From Phaeovulum sp. (GTDB taxonomy: Bacteria > Pseudomonadota > Alphaproteobacteria > Rhodobacterales > Rhodobacteraceae), in contig NZ_JAUXPI010000002.1 of NCBI RefSeq assembly GCF_030684035.1, forward strand, positions 1-64,000: a DNA stretch of 64,000 nucleotides, written 5' to 3'. The position numbers and the translations under genes are program-made. The notes beneath the pieces are model-generated. The model saw only the letters and a list, made by a program, of their open reading frames with translations. It searched no databases and had not been told where the DNA came from. Positions 25,719-35,399 of the stretch are shown here, one piece after another (the first letter of the stretch is position 1; each line of letters begins with the position of its first letter).

Positions 25719-26851
25719 TGCGGCGGGCGCTGGTTCTGGCCCTTTTGCTGGCCTTTGGCGCGGCACGGGCGGAAGTGCCCGCAGCCGAGGCGGCGCGGGC
25801 CGCCGCCGAGGATTTGCGCGGCACGATTGCAGCACTTGATGCAGCACGGCGTGCCTCGGACCGGGTGGCGGCGCTGACCGCCACCATTGGTGCCTACGAG
25901 CGCGGGCTGGCGGCTTTGCGCGAGGGGCTGCGGCGGGTGGCGGTGCGCGAGGCGGAGATTGCCACCGGTTTCGCGGCCCGGCAGGAGGAGATCGGGCGGC
26001 TTCTGGCGGTGATGGCGGCGATCGAGCGCACCGACGCGCCGCTGATGCTGTTGCACCCCGAGGGCGCGCTTGGCGCGGCGCGCACCGGCATGGTGCTTTC
26101 CGAGGTGACCCCGGCGGTGCAGGCAAGGGCCGATGCGCTGGGTGCCGAACTGGCGGAACTGGCAGGCCTGCGCGCCTTGCAGCTTGGTGCCGCCGAGACG
26201 CTGGCGGCGGGGTTGGCCTCGGCGCAGGCGGCGCGCACCGCGCTGAGCCAGGCAGTGGCCGAGCGCACCGATCTGCCAAAGCGGTATCTGGAGGAACCCG
26301 CCGAGTTGCAGGCGCTGCTTGCGGCGGCCGAAACGCTGGACGGCTTCGCGCTGGGGCTGGCCGACATGGAGCAGGACATCGGCGCGCCGATGGCCGATTT
26401 CGCCGGTGCCAGGGGCGGTTTGCCGCTGCCGGTGCTGGGCACGGTGCTGCGCCGGATGAACGAGGCGGACGCAGCGGGCATTCGCCGCCCCGGCCTGGTT
26501 CTGGCCACCGAGCCCGGCGCGCTGGTGACCACGCCCTGGGCCGCCACGATCCGCTACCGGGGGCCGCTGCTCGACTACGGAAATGTGATGATCGTCGAGC
26601 CTGCAACGGGGTATTTACTGGTTCTCGCCGGGTTGGGCACGGTTTATGGCGAAACCGGCGAGGTGCTGGCGGCAGGGGCACCGCTGGGGTTGATGGGCGG
26701 CGATTTGCCCGATGCGGCGGATTTCGGGCAATGGGCGCAACAAGGCGGTGGTGCCAAACGCAGCGAAACGCTTTATATGGAACTGAGACAGGGCAAGGTG
26801 CCCGTGGACCCGGCCGTGTGGTTCACCATGACAAGGGATAGCCAGGGGTAG
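25718..26851 (+). CDS. envC: EnvC-like murein hydrolase activator with degenerate LytM domain
   Basis: 377 residues: signal peptide (1-19, ending ARA), an Ala/Arg/Glu-rich coiled coil (about 22-210) and a C-terminal LytM (M23) fold (about 265-370). In LytM the metal-binding residues of active peptidases are missing: where HGNGYxTLYAHL would be expected the protein has VEPATGYLLVLAGLG. That is the EnvC/NlpD pattern, in which the domain activates amidases rather than cutting murein itself. The ATG shares the A of the gpmI TGA. The gpmI-envC-ctpA order is widely conserved in proteobacteria. Confidence 0.88.
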   Translation: MRRALVLALLLAFGAARAEVPAAEAARAAAEDLRGTIAALDAARRASDRVAALTATIGAYERGLAALREGLRRVAVREAEIATGFAARQEEIGRLLAVMAAIERTDAPLMLLHPEGALGAARTGMVLSEVTPAVQARADALGAELAELAGLRALQLGAAETLAAGLASAQAARTALSQAVAERTDLPKRYLEEPAELQALLAAAETLDGFALGLADMEQDIGAPMADFAGARGGLPLPVLGTVLRRMNEADAAGIRRPGLVLATEPGALVTTPWAATIRYRGPLLDYGNVMIVEPATGYLLVLAGLGTVYGETGEVLAAGAPLGLMGGDLPDAADFGQWAQQGGGAKRSETLYMELRQGKVPVDPAVWFTMTRDSQG

Positions 26852-26854
26852 AGG

Positions 26855-28192
26855 ATGAGGAAATTCGTGATCGCCGCGCTGAGCGGCACGGTTGCCGGGG
26901 CGCTTCTGACCACGCAGTTTGCCGGACCGCTGGTGGCGCAAGAGGCGGCGCGGCCTTCGTCGGTCTATGAGCAGCTTGATCTTTTCGGCTCGATCTTCGA
27001 GCGGATCCGGGCGGATTATGTGGAAGAGGTCGACAGCAAGAAGCTGATCGAGGCGGCGATCAACGGCATGCTGACCTCGCTCGACCCGCATTCAAGCTAT
27101 CTGCCGCCAGATGATTACGCTGATATGCGGGTGCAGACGCGCGGCAGTTTTGGCGGGCTCGGCATCGAGGTCACGCAGGAGGAAGGCTTCGTCAAGGTCG
27201 TCTCGCCGATGGATGACACCCCGGCTGCGGCGGCGGGCATCGAGGCGGGCGATTTCATCACCCATGTGAACGGCGAATCGGTGCTGGGGCTGACGCTTGA
27301 TCAGGCGGTGGACAGGATGCGCGGGCCGGTGGGCAGCGAGATCATCATTACCGTGGTGCGCGAGGGGCGGCCCGAGCCGTTCGACGTTTCGATCATCCGG
27401 GCCACGATCAAGCTGACCGCTGTCAAGGGGCGCACCGAGGGCAAGGCCGTGGTGCTGCGCATTTCCACCTTCAACGACCAGACCTATGCGAACCTTGAGG
27501 AGAGCATTGCCAAGGCGATTGCCGATCTGGGCGGCATCGACAATGTTTCGGGCTTCGTGGTCGATCTGCGCAACAACCCTGGCGGGCTATTGACCCAGGC
27601 GATCATGGTTTCGGACGCATTCCTTGATGCGGGCGAGATCGTTTCCACCCGTGGCCGAGACCCCGCCCAAAGCGAGCGGTTCAACGCGGTGGCGGGCGAT
27701 CTGGCGCAGGGCAAGCCGGTGGTGGTGCTGATCAATGGCGGCTCTGCCTCGGCTTCGGAGATTGTCACCGGGGCGCTGCAAGACCACCACCGCGCGATCG
27801 TGGTGGGCACCAAGTCGTTCGGCAAGGGGTCGGTGCAAACGGTGATGCCGATCCGGGGCGATGGCGCGATGCGGCTGACCACGGCGCGCTATTACACCCC
27901 CTCGGGGCGTTCGATCCAGTCACTGGGTATTGCCCCCGACATCGTGGTGCAACAGCCGCCGCGCGCCGCCGCAACCGAGGACGGACCCGCTTCGGCGGCG
28001 ACGGCGAACCGCAACGAGGCGGGTTTGCGCGGCTCGCTGAACAACGATTCGATGACCGAGGATGAAAAGGCGCAGTTTCTGGCCGAACAGGCGCGTGCCG
28101 AAGAAGCGGCAAAGCTGCGGCTGGAAGATTACCAACTGGCCTATGCGATCGATATTCTGACCGGGCTTGCGAAACTCGCCCCGGCGAAATGA
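26855..28192 (+). CDS. ctpA: S41-family C-terminal processing protease
   Basis: 445 residues: uncleaved or cleaved N-terminal signal, helical region, PDZ domain (about 95-180) and the S41 protease core with the Ser-Lys dyad (Ser299 in [10 protein letters not shown], Lys324 and Gln328 in SFGKGSVQ). It trims periplasmic proteins; in relatives substrates include murein hydrolases. It starts 3 nt after the envC stop, and a protease next to a hydrolase activator fits control of wall cleavage. A charged tail (about 380-445) follows the catalytic domain. Confidence 0.95.
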   Translation: MRKFVIAALSGTVAGALLTTQFAGPLVAQEAARPSSVYEQLDLFGSIFERIRADYVEEVDSKKLIEAAINGMLTSLDPHSSYLPPDDYADMRVQTRGSFGGLGIEVTQEEGFVKVVSPMDDTPAAAAGIEAGDFITHVNGESVLGLTLDQAVDRMRGPVGSEIIITVVREGRPEPFDVSIIRATIKLTAVKGRTEGKAVVLRISTFNDQTYANLEESIAKAIADLGGIDNVSGFVVDLRNNPGGLLTQAIMVSDAFLDAGEIVSTRGRDPAQSERFNAVAGDLAQGKPVVVLINGGSASASEIVTGALQDHHRAIVVGTKSFGKGSVQTVMPIRGDGAMRLTTARYYTPSGRSIQSLGIAPDIVVQQPPRAAATEDGPASAATANRNEAGLRGSLNNDSMTEDEKAQFLAEQARAEEAAKLRLEDYQLAYAIDILTGLAKLAPAK

Positions 28193-28241
28193 GCCTTGCG
28201 GGGGGGAAGCACCCCCCCCGCCGCCTTCTGAAAGCCGAGCC

Positions 28242-28727
28242 ATGACCGACGCGCCGCCGCTAAACCTGCCGTATCGGCCCTGTGTGGGGGTGATGCTGGT
28301 CAACCGTCAGGGCCAGGTCTTTGCCGGGCAGCGGATCGACAGCCCCGGCCCCGCCTGGCAAATGCCGCAGGGCGGCATCGACAAGGGCGAGGAACCGGCG
28401 GCGGCGGCGCTGCGCGAGCTTTCGGAAGAAACCGGGGTTACCGCTGATCTGGTGGAGATCGTGGCCAACATGCCCGAATGGCTGAGCTATGATCTGCCGC
28501 CAGAGCTGCTTGGCCGGATCTGGGGCGGCAGGTTTTGCGGCCAACGGCAGCTTTGGTACCTAATGCGTTTTCTCGGCCGCGACGATCAGGTGCACATCGA
28601 CACCCCGCACCCCGAATTCGAGCGCTGGCGCTGGATCGGTGCCGACGAGCTTTTGGGCTGCATCGTGCCGTTCAAGCGGCAGGTCTATGAGGCGGTGATT
28701 GCCGCCTTTCGCCCGCATCTGGCGTAA
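28242..28727 (+). CDS. rppH: RNA pyrophosphohydrolase (Nudix)
   Basis: 161 residues; removes pyrophosphate from 5'-triphosphate mRNA ends and so starts decay. The Nudix box is [20 protein letters not shown] (44-63) followed by [14 protein letters not shown] and [21 protein letters not shown] match the alphaproteobacterial RppH pattern. ATG 28242 chosen for family length. Possibly the last gene of the gpmI-envC-ctpA transcript, with a 49-nt gap. Confidence 0.92.
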   Translation: MTDAPPLNLPYRPCVGVMLVNRQGQVFAGQRIDSPGPAWQMPQGGIDKGEEPAAAALRELSEETGVTADLVEIVANMPEWLSYDLPPELLGRIWGGRFCGQRQLWYLMRFLGRDDQVHIDTPHPEFERWRWIGADELLGCIVPFKRQVYEAVIAAFRPHLA

Positions 28728-28738
28728 CGGCGCGGCCT

Positions 28739-29980
28739 TTAGCGCAGCAGTTTCAGCAGATCTTCGGTCGGGTAGCCATCGGCCAGCATGCCGCGCGCGC
28801 GTTGAAAGGCGGATATGGCGGCGGTGGTGTTGGGGCCGACCTTGCCATCGGCACCCTTGGTATCGAACCCGGCCGCGGTGAGGCGGGTCTGCAATTCGAC
28901 CCGCTCGGCAAGGTTCAAAAGCCGGGTGCCACGCGGCCAGCCGGTGGTGAAGGCACCGCCTCCGGTCATGCGGTCGGCGAGGTGGCCGGTGCCGATCACA
29001 TAGGCATCGGCGGTGTTGTAGGCGGCGATGGCGAAGAAGTTCGCGTAGATCAGGTAGGCCGGGCCGCGCGCCCCTGCGGGCAGCAGCACCGAGGCAATCC
29101 CGTGGTCGGGCGGCAGCCCGCCTCCCGGCAGCCGCACGCCCATTGCCAGCCAGTCGGCATGGGCGCGGCGGGCGTTCTTGCCGGTCGCGGCGTAGGGGAA
29201 GCCCTCGGGCAGCACCACCTCGACGCCCCAGGGCTGGCCCTTTACCCAACCGGCGCGGGCAAGGTAGGCGGCGGTCGAGGCAAGCGCATCGGCGGGGTTA
29301 TCGCCCCAGATATCGCGTTTGCCATCGCCGGTGAAATCCTGCGCATAGGCGAGGTAGGAGGTGGGGATGAACTGGGTGTGCCCCATTGCCCCCGCCCAGG
29401 AGCCGACGAGATGCGCGGCATCGACCTCGCCCGCGTCGATGATTTTCAGGGCGGCAAGCAATTCAGCCTCGAAAAAGTCGCCACGCCGCCCGTCGAAGGC
29501 GAGTGTCGCCAGCGCCGGGATGATCGGCGCTCCGCCGCGCTGGCGGCCGAAATTGGTTTCCATGCCCCAGACCGCGGCGAGGATTTCGCGCTCCACCCCG
29601 TAGCGCGCCTCGAGCGCGTCGAACAGCCGCTTGCGTTCGGCGAGTTCGGTCTGGCCGGTCTTGATCCGCGTGGCGGAAACGGCGGTGTCGAGATAGTCCC
29701 AGATCGGCTGGTCGAATTCGTTCTGGCGGCGGTCGCGGCCGATCACCGTGGCGTCGTAATGCACGCCGCGGAAGGCGGAAACCAGGGTTTCGCGGCGGAT
29801 CCCGGCGGCCTCGGCGCGGCGCGAAAAGGCTGCGATCCAGCTTTGCAGCCCGGCGTCGAGCGTGATGCCTGCGGCGGTCGGGGCATTGGGCATGGGGCCT
29901 CCGATAGGGGTTTGCGCGGTGGCACCGCAGGCGGCGAGGCCGAGCGTGGCGGCGGCGAGGGTGGCGGAGAAGGGGTGCAT
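28739..29980 (-). CDS. MltB-type lytic murein transglycosylase lipoprotein
   Basis: 413 residues. Lipobox LAAC (Cys18) marks an outer-membrane-directed lipoprotein. The transglycosylase domain spans about 38-330 with catalytic Glu141 in VWGMETNFG; GHTQFIPTSYLAYA and GDGKRDIWGD are family landmarks. A C-terminal peptidoglycan-binding domain (about 345-410) ends the protein. It cleaves glycan strands with formation of 1,6-anhydroMurNAc. Start ATG 29980 is the one that gives the lipoprotein signal. Same strand and downstream of dapD and the small gene. Confidence 0.92.
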   Translation of the reverse strand: MHPFSATLAAATLGLAACGATAQTPIGGPMPNAPTAAGITLDAGLQSWIAAFSRRAEAAGIRRETLVSAFRGVHYDATVIGRDRRQNEFDQPIWDYLDTAVSATRIKTGQTELAERKRLFDALEARYGVEREILAAVWGMETNFGRQRGGAPIIPALATLAFDGRRGDFFEAELLAALKIIDAGEVDAAHLVGSWAGAMGHTQFIPTSYLAYAQDFTGDGKRDIWGDNPADALASTAAYLARAGWVKGQPWGVEVVLPEGFPYAATGKNARRAHADWLAMGVRLPGGGLPPDHGIASVLLPAGARGPAYLIYANFFAIAAYNTADAYVIGTGHLADRMTGGGAFTTGWPRGTRLLNLAERVELQTRLTAAGFDTKGADGKVGPNTTAAISAFQRARGMLADGYPTEDLLKLLR

Positions 29981-30090
29981 GGGCTGCCTGTTGTTTCGTG
30001 GCAGTCTAGCGCGGCGCGGAGTTGCGGCCAATGGCGGGGCAGCACCTGGCCGGGCATTCAGCGGCATCTTGCCCGCTGGCCCTGGCTGCC

Positions 30091-30453
30091 CTAGCCCTTC
30101 GCAGGCCGATCTTCGCCGAAAAACGGTTCCATCTGCGCCACGATCACCGCGTTTTCGGCGAGCGCCCGGGCCATCAGCGCGCGTTCTTCGGCGTCGATTT
30201 CCTCGCCCGCCGCCTCGCGTTCGGCGAGGCTGCCGTAGCCGGTGACATCAAGCGGCGCGAGATCGGCCAATTTCAGCACCGCCACCGCCTCGCGCACCGC
30301 CTCGGCCTCGTCAACGCCGGTGGCGTAGAGCAGCAGCCCCGCCCCGGTGGCCCCCTTCGGCAACCCGTCGCCCGCCTTGCGGCCAACCTCGACGGCGAGG
30401 GTGAAGACCTGCTGCGGGCGTTTATCGCGGCCGGGGCTGGGGGTCTCAGTCAC
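30091..30453 (-). CDS. Small conserved protein translationally coupled to dapD
   Basis: 120 residues, soluble, not recognised. The sequence alternates beta-like ([29 protein letters not shown]) and helical segments ([37 protein letters not shown]) and ends [13 protein letters not shown] 30453 overlaps the dapD stop by 8 nt (GTGACTGA), so the start is supported by coupling. Its link to dapD suggests, but does not prove, a role near lysine/diaminopimelate synthesis. Confidence 0.65.
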   Translation of the reverse strand: MTETPSPGRDKRPQQVFTLAVEVGRKAGDGLPKGATGAGLLLYATGVDEAEAVREAVAVLKLADLAPLDVTGYGSLAEREAAGEEIDAEERALMARALAENAVIVAQMEPFFGEDRPAKG

Positions 30454-31270
30454 GCAAAAGCTCGTTGATCGAGGTTTTCGAGCGGGTCTGCGCATCGACC
30501 TTCTTCACGATCACCGCGCAGTAAAGGTTGACCCCGCCCGAGGGTAGCGAGCCTGCGACCACCACCGAGCCTGCGGGAACCTCGCCGTAGCTCACGGAGC
30601 CGGTTTCGCGGTCGTAGATTCTTGTCGACTGGCCGATGAACACGCCCATGCCAAGCACCGAGCCTTCGCGCACGATGCAGCCTTCGACCACTTCCGAGCG
30701 GGCCCCGATGAAGCAATTGTCCTCGATGATCGTCGGGCCGGCCTGCATCGGTTCCAGCACGCCGCCAATGCCGACACCGCCGGAAAGGTGGACGTTGCGG
30801 CCGATCTGCGCGCAGGAGCCGACCGAGGCCCAGGTATCGACCATCGTGCCCTCGCCGACATAGGCACCGATGTTGACGAAAGACGGCATCAGCACCGCGC
30901 CCTTCGCGACAAAGGCCGAACGCCGCACGATCGCGCCGGGAACCGCGCGAATGCCCGCCTTGCGCCAGTCGGCCTCGGTCCAGCCCTTGAACTTGCTGTC
31001 CACCTTGTCCCACCAGCCGCCGCCCTGCGGGCCGCCCGGTTGCAGCGCCATGTCGTTCAGCCGGAAGCTGAGCAGCGCCGCCTTCTTTGCCCACTGGTTC
31101 ACCTGCCAGCGGCCATCTTGCTGCCGCTCGGCGACCCGCAGGCGGCCTTTGTCGAGTTGCTCAAGGGTCGCTTCCACCGCGGCGCGCACCTCGCCTCTGG
31201 TGGTGGGGCCGAGGCTGTCGCGGGCTTCCCAGGCGGCGTTGATCGTGGCTTCGAGGGCGCGGTTTGGCAT
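30446..31270 (-). CDS. dapD: 2,3,4,5-tetrahydropyridine-2,6-dicarboxylate N-succinyltransferase
   Basis: 274 residues from ATG 31270, the usual DapD length; ATG 31279 and 31288 are also in frame. Uses succinyl-CoA to succinylate tetrahydrodipicolinate in the diaminopimelate/lysine pathway. The N-terminal helical domain is followed by hexapeptide repeats of a left-handed beta helix ([40 protein letters not shown]) and a C-terminal strand region. Makes the precursor of murein cross-links. Confidence 0.95.
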   Translation of the reverse strand: MPNRALEATINAAWEARDSLGPTTRGEVRAAVEATLEQLDKGRLRVAERQQDGRWQVNQWAKKAALLSFRLNDMALQPGGPQGGGWWDKVDSKFKGWTEADWRKAGIRAVPGAIVRRSAFVAKGAVLMPSFVNIGAYVGEGTMVDTWASVGSCAQIGRNVHLSGGVGIGGVLEPMQAGPTIIEDNCFIGARSEVVEGCIVREGSVLGMGVFIGQSTRIYDRETGSVSYGEVPAGSVVVAGSLPSGGVNLYCAVIVKKVDAQTRSKTSINELLRD

Positions 31271-31371
31271 GGCTCGCATGTCTTTCATGTGGCGTTGATC
31301 GGCCCAAGCCTATAATCGGGCCTTTACCCGCACGCAATGCGCGTGAAGGCCCGCCAGCCGAGGAGAATGCG

Positions 31372-32193
31372 ATGAGCGACGAACCCCGCAGCCACCCGTT
31401 CCGCGATTCGGTGCAGGATGTCGCCGCCTCGCACCGTATTCCCGATACGCCGCAGACCCGCGCGCCTGCCTACCGGCTGGCCTTTACCGATACCGAGTTC
31501 CTCATGCGCGAGGAGTTGCGCCCGGTGCGGTTGCAGCTTGAGCTTCTGAAGCCGCAGATGATTCTGGATGAGCGCGGCATCAACACCACCATCGTGATGT
31601 TCGGCGGTGCGCGGATACCGGCCCCCGAGCTGAAGCACGAGGCCAAGGTGGCGGCGCTGGGCGAGCTGAGCCACTACTACGAAGAGGCGCGGCGCTTTGC
31701 CTTTGCGATGACCGAACGCAGCATGGCCAGCTACGGGCGCGAAAACGTCATCTGCACCGGCGGCGGCCCCGGTGTGATGGAGGCGGGAAACCGGGGCGCG
31801 CATGAGGCGGGCGGGCAGTCGATCGGCTTCAACATCGTGCTGCCGCACGAGCAGGCCCCGAATCCCTATGTGACCCCGGACCTCAGCTTCAATTTCCACT
31901 ATTTCGCCATTCGCAAGATGCACTTCCTGATGCGGGCGCGGGCGGTCTGCGTGTTTCCGGGCGGCTTCGGCACCATGGACGAGATGTTCGAGGCGCTGAC
32001 CCTGATCCAGACCGGCCGGATGAAGCGCATTCCCATCGTCCTTTTTGGCCGGGCGTTCTGGGAAGAGGTCATCAACTGGCAGGCGCTCTGCGAGGCAGGC
32101 ACGATTTCGCCCGACGACCTGCGGCTGATCTCTTTCGTCGAAACCGCCGAGGAAGCGGTGGCAGTAATCGAGGGCTGGAAGAACGGGGTCTAA
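31372..32193 (+). CDS. LOG-family protein (lysine-decarboxylase-like fold, phosphoribohydrolase type)
   Basis: 273 residues. The Rossmann-like LOG core shows VMFGGARIP, ICTGGGPGVMEAGNRGAHEA and the signature PGGFGTMDEMFEAL. Plant and bacterial LOG enzymes hydrolyse cytokinin or nucleoside 5'-monophosphates to free base and ribose phosphate. Compared with ~190-residue LOG proteins this one has about 75 extra N-terminal residues. AGGAGA precedes ATG 31372. Its stop overlaps the stop of the convergent ycaQ gene by 4 nt. Confidence 0.9.
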   Translation: MSDEPRSHPFRDSVQDVAASHRIPDTPQTRAPAYRLAFTDTEFLMREELRPVRLQLELLKPQMILDERGINTTIVMFGGARIPAPELKHEAKVAALGELSHYYEEARRFAFAMTERSMASYGRENVICTGGGPGVMEAGNRGAHEAGGQSIGFNIVLPHEQAPNPYVTPDLSFNFHYFAIRKMHFLMRARAVCVFPGGFGTMDEMFEALTLIQTGRMKRIPIVLFGRAFWEEVINWQALCEAGTISPDDLRLISFVETAEEAVAVIEGWKNGV

Positions 32194-33395
32194 ACGCGCG
32201 CGCGCTGCCAGCCGGGGGCGAAATCGAGGTTGGTGCAGCCTGCAAAGGCGGCGAGGCGGGCGAGTTCGGTGTTGAGCGCCGCCCGCCGCGCCTTTCCCAT
32301 CGCCACCCCGGGTTCGCTCCAGAAGGCGCGGGTGGCGATGGTGGCGGTAGTGCGGTCGGAGCGGGTGTCGATGCGGCCGATCAGGCGCGCGCCTTCGAGC
32401 ACCGGAAAGACGTAATAGCCATAGCGGCGCTGGGCTTCGGGCACGAATACCTCGATGCGGTAGTGAAAGCCGAAGAGCCGCTCGGTTCTCGCCCGGTCGC
32501 GCAGGGCGGGGTCGAAGGGCGACAGGATGCGGATGCGGGCGGGGGGGTCGGGCAGATCGGCGGCGCGCGCCAGCACATCGGGGCGGGCAAAGGCGCGACG
32601 CCGCGCGCCATCGACCCCTTCCACCTCGATCTCGATCAACTCGTCCCGCGCCAACCCGTCGCGGCACCAGTTGCGCGCATCCTCGGGCGCGATGGCGCGC
32701 CAGAAGGCGGCAATTTCGCCGGGGGTGGCAAAGCCGAGGCGGTCGAGCGCCGAGGTGCAGGCCCAGTCGATGGTTTCCGCCACCGAGGGGGTGGCGTGGC
32801 GGAAAGCGGCGGGGATGACCCGCTCGGTCAGGTCATAGACCTTCTGGAAGCCCTCGCGCCGGGTGATCGCCAGCGCGCCGGTGCGCCAGAGCCATTCGAG
32901 CGCGGTTTTCGACGGGTGCCAATCCCACCAGCCACCCTTGCCCCGCGCCTCGCCCGCGCCGACCTCGGCGGCTTTCACCGGGCCATCTGCCTCGATCCGG
33001 CGCAGGATCGTGTCGAGCTGCGCCTCGTAGCCTTCGCGGAACCAGTTGCGCCAGTTCCGGTGCAGGCGGTCGGCATCGCGCGCAAAGCGGTGGTGCCAGT
33101 GCGGGTAAAGCGACATCGGCAGCACCGAGGCGTCGTGCGTCCAGTGTTCCCAGAGCGCGCGGCGGGCGATGAGCGGCGCGAGGTTTTCGGGGCGGTAGCC
33201 GGGGCGGCGGGCACGCAGGATCATGTGGTGCGCGCGCGCGACCGTGGTGATGCTGTCCACCTGCACGAAACCCAGATCGTCGATGAGGCTGGCCAGAGCG
33301 GCACCTTTAGCGGGGCCGGTCGGAGCGCTGCCCAGCCCCGCACTGGCAAGAAACAGGCGGCGGGCGGCGGGGTTGGGCAGCGTGGGCAGCGGCAT
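32190..33395 (-). CDS. ycaQ: YcaQ-family winged-helix DNA glycosylase
   Basis: 401 residues, HTH_42 superfamily. The proposed catalytic Q-phi-D motif of the YcaQ branch is present as FVQVDS (Gln45, Asp47), followed by ARAHHMILRARRPGY and WEHWTHDASVLP. Family members excise alkylated bases and unhook interstrand crosslinks. It starts 3 nt after the rlmN stop, so the two form an operon; there is no functional link I can see. Confidence 0.88.
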   Translation of the reverse strand: MPLPTLPNPAARRLFLASAGLGSAPTGPAKGAALASLIDDLGFVQVDSITTVARAHHMILRARRPGYRPENLAPLIARRALWEHWTHDASVLPMSLYPHWHHRFARDADRLHRNWRNWFREGYEAQLDTILRRIEADGPVKAAEVGAGEARGKGGWWDWHPSKTALEWLWRTGALAITRREGFQKVYDLTERVIPAAFRHATPSVAETIDWACTSALDRLGFATPGEIAAFWRAIAPEDARNWCRDGLARDELIEIEVEGVDGARRRAFARPDVLARAADLPDPPARIRILSPFDPALRDRARTERLFGFHYRIEVFVPEAQRRYGYYVFPVLEGARLIGRIDTRSDRTTATIATRAFWSEPGVAMGKARRAALNTELARLAAFAGCTNLDFAPGWQRARV

Positions 33396-33398
33396 CGC

Positions 33399-34628
33399 CT
33401 AGTGCAGGTCGGGCGCGTCAGGGCGGCGGGCGACGCGCGGCGGCGGTTCCTGCCCGGCTTCGGCGGCAATTTCGGCCCGGCTGCGGCGACCGCGTTCGGT
33501 GGCCGATTTCAACTGCCCGCAGGCGGCCATGATGTCTTCGCCGCGCGGGGTGCGAATCGGGCTGGCATAGCCTGCGTTGTGGATGATGTCGGCAAAGGCG
33601 TGAATGCGGTTGCCGGAAGATCGCTTGAAGGGCGCGCCGGGCCATTCGTTGAACGGGATCAGGTTCACCTTGGCCGGAATGCCTTGCAGCAGCGCCACCA
33701 GCCGGTAGGCATCTTCCTTGCTGTCGTTGACGCCTTCAAGCATCACATATTCAAAGGTAATGCGTTCCGAGTTGCTGAGGCCGGGGTAGGCGCGCAGGGC
33801 ATCAAGCAGGGTGGCGATGTTCCATTTGCGGTTGATCGGCACCAAGGTGTCGCGCACCTCGTCGGTGGTGGCGTGGAATGACACCGCCAGCAGGCAGCCG
33901 ATTTCGGTGGCGGTGCGGGCAATTTCGGGCACCACGCCCGAGGTGGAGAGCGTGATTCGGCGGCGGCCAAGGGCGATGCCCTCGTTATCCATCACCACCT
34001 TCATCGCGTCGCGGACGTTTTCGAAATTGTAGAGCGGCTCGCCCATGCCCATCAGCACGACGTTGGAGATGAGCCGGGTTTCATCCTTGGGGGCACCGCG
34101 TTCGGGCCATTCGCCAAGATCGTCGCGCGCCAGCATCACCTGACCGACGATCTCGCCCGCCGTGAGGTTGCGCACCAGCATCTGGGTGCCGGTGTGGCAG
34201 AAGGTGCAGGACAAGGTGCAGCCGACTTGGCTGGAAATGCAAAGCGTGCCGCGGTCTTCTTCGGGGATGTAGACCACCTCGACCTCGTGCCCGCCCGCGA
34301 CGCGCACAAGGTATTTGCGGGTGCCATCGTCGGAAAGCTGGCGGGTGACGACCTCGGGCAGCACGATCTCGAAATGCTGCGCGAGAAGCGCGCGGTAGTC
34401 CTTGGCAAGGTTCGACATGGCGGCGAAATCGCGCAGGCCCCAGTGATAGACCCATTGCCAGACCTGCCCGACGCGCATCCTTGCCTGCTTCTCGGGCGTG
34501 CCCGCGGCAATCAGCGCTGCCTGAAGCTGGCTTCGGGTGAGCCCGACGATATTGATGCGCGCGGCCTCGGGCCGCTGGCGCGGCAGCACGCGGACATCGG
34601 GGGCGAGGGCGGAGGCGGCATCGGTCAT
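33399..34628 (-). CDS. rlmN: Dual-specificity 23S rRNA A2503 / tRNA A37 C2-methyltransferase
   Basis: 409 residues, radical-SAM enzyme. The cluster motif is CTLSCTFC (Cys137, Cys141, Cys144); other landmarks are [23 protein letters not shown]-type [17 protein letters not shown] and [10 protein letters not shown]. Methylates adenosine 2503 of 23S rRNA and adenosine 37 of some tRNAs, helping accuracy. A ~35-residue charged tail rich in Arg and Pro extends beyond the core. Confidence 0.96.
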   Translation of the reverse strand: MTDAASALAPDVRVLPRQRPEAARINIVGLTRSQLQAALIAAGTPEKQARMRVGQVWQWVYHWGLRDFAAMSNLAKDYRALLAQHFEIVLPEVVTRQLSDDGTRKYLVRVAGGHEVEVVYIPEEDRGTLCISSQVGCTLSCTFCHTGTQMLVRNLTAGEIVGQVMLARDDLGEWPERGAPKDETRLISNVVLMGMGEPLYNFENVRDAMKVVMDNEGIALGRRRITLSTSGVVPEIARTATEIGCLLAVSFHATTDEVRDTLVPINRKWNIATLLDALRAYPGLSNSERITFEYVMLEGVNDSKEDAYRLVALLQGIPAKVNLIPFNEWPGAPFKRSSGNRIHAFADIIHNAGYASPIRTPRGEDIMAACGQLKSATERGRRSRAEIAAEAGQEPPPRVARRPDAPDLH

Positions 34629-34700
34629 CGGCGGTTCCAGCGGCTCGGGAAGCCCTGATATAGGGGATGCGCCACAAAAACGAAACAGCCGATGCGCGCC

Positions 34701-35228
34701 CTATTTGCAGCGCGCGGTTGCCTCTTCAAGTGCGGCGGTAAAACCCAGCAGCGAGAAGGTGTCCTTGGTGTTGGTGGGGCGTGCGGAGACACCGGTGACA
34801 ATAGCCGAAGCCCCGGCCTTCAGCGCCGCAATGATCTTGGCGTCATCCTCGGGCGAGCCCGCCCAGGCGGTTTCGTTCTGGGTGAACAGCTCGAACTTGG
34901 TGCCGCCTACATCCAGCACGACCTTGGAACCCGGCGCGAAGGGATACCCACCGGCGAAGGAAACCTCGCCCTTGCTCTGCGGAAAGAAGGAGACATAGAG
35001 CAGGATCTTGCCGCGTGTCGCCTGCGCCGGTTTGCCGTCGCGGGTGTTCACGGTTTCCTTTGGCTGTGAGACGATCCAGCAGGATTTCTCGGGCGTTTCC
35101 TCGACGAACACGCTCCAGTCGGTGGCGGCGGCGACGCGGTTGGTGCTGTCTTGCGCCAGGAGCGGGGCGGCGGACAGGTTCAGCGCCAGCACTGCAACAA
35201 GGGCGCCACGCATTCCGAAATGGGTCAT
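34701..35228 (-). CDS. Invasion-associated locus B (IalB) family protein
   Basis: 175 residues with signal peptide (1-25, ending LAQ). The IalB-like beta domain follows: TDWSVFVEETPEKSCWIVSQ, KILLYVSFFPQSKGEVSFAG, and an ending with GVSARPTNTKDTFSLLGF. Cys50-region and Cys174 could pair. Named after a Bartonella gene; in free-living alphaproteobacteria it is a periplasmic protein of unknown role. Divergent from the asparaginase gene. Confidence 0.88.
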   Translation of the reverse strand: MTHFGMRGALVAVLALNLSAAPLLAQDSTNRVAAATDWSVFVEETPEKSCWIVSQPKETVNTRDGKPAQATRGKILLYVSFFPQSKGEVSFAGGYPFAPGSKVVLDVGGTKFELFTQNETAWAGSPEDDAKIIAALKAGASAIVTGVSARPTNTKDTFSLLGFTAALEEATARCK

Positions 35229-35399
35229 CTCTCAACTGCCTCCAGCGGTATTGCTGCCCCGGCTTCGCGCCATGAGGGCCTGATGCCCTTTTTTCGGATG
35301 GCGCAGCCCTTTTCAACTCGATATCGAACAGATAGCGCAAAATTGGCGGCGGGTAAAACCCATCTTGGCGGGAAACCGCCAAAACCCCGGGAGGATTGC
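35229..35399 (+). promoter_or_regulatory. Structured 5' leader of the asparaginase gene
   Basis: In order on the plus strand: AGGGC-CTGAT-GCCCT (35275-35289) followed by five T, a small terminator-like hairpin; GGG-TAAAA-CCC (35351-35361); and TTGGCGG-GAAA-CCGCCAA (35365-35382), a 7-bp stem with a GNRA tetraloop only 6 nt before the GGGAGG ribosome-binding site. A second TTGGCGG (35343-35349) could pair with the same CCGCCAA, so two alternative folds exist. The promoters of the divergent ialB and asparaginase genes must also lie here. Confidence 0.4.

Noticed and set aside
23817-26681. A 954-codon open frame on the minus strand across gpmI and envC
   Set aside because: It is antisense to clear conserved genes; the product is Arg/His/Pro-rich with no domain. 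Third-codon-position GC makes long antisense frames common here.
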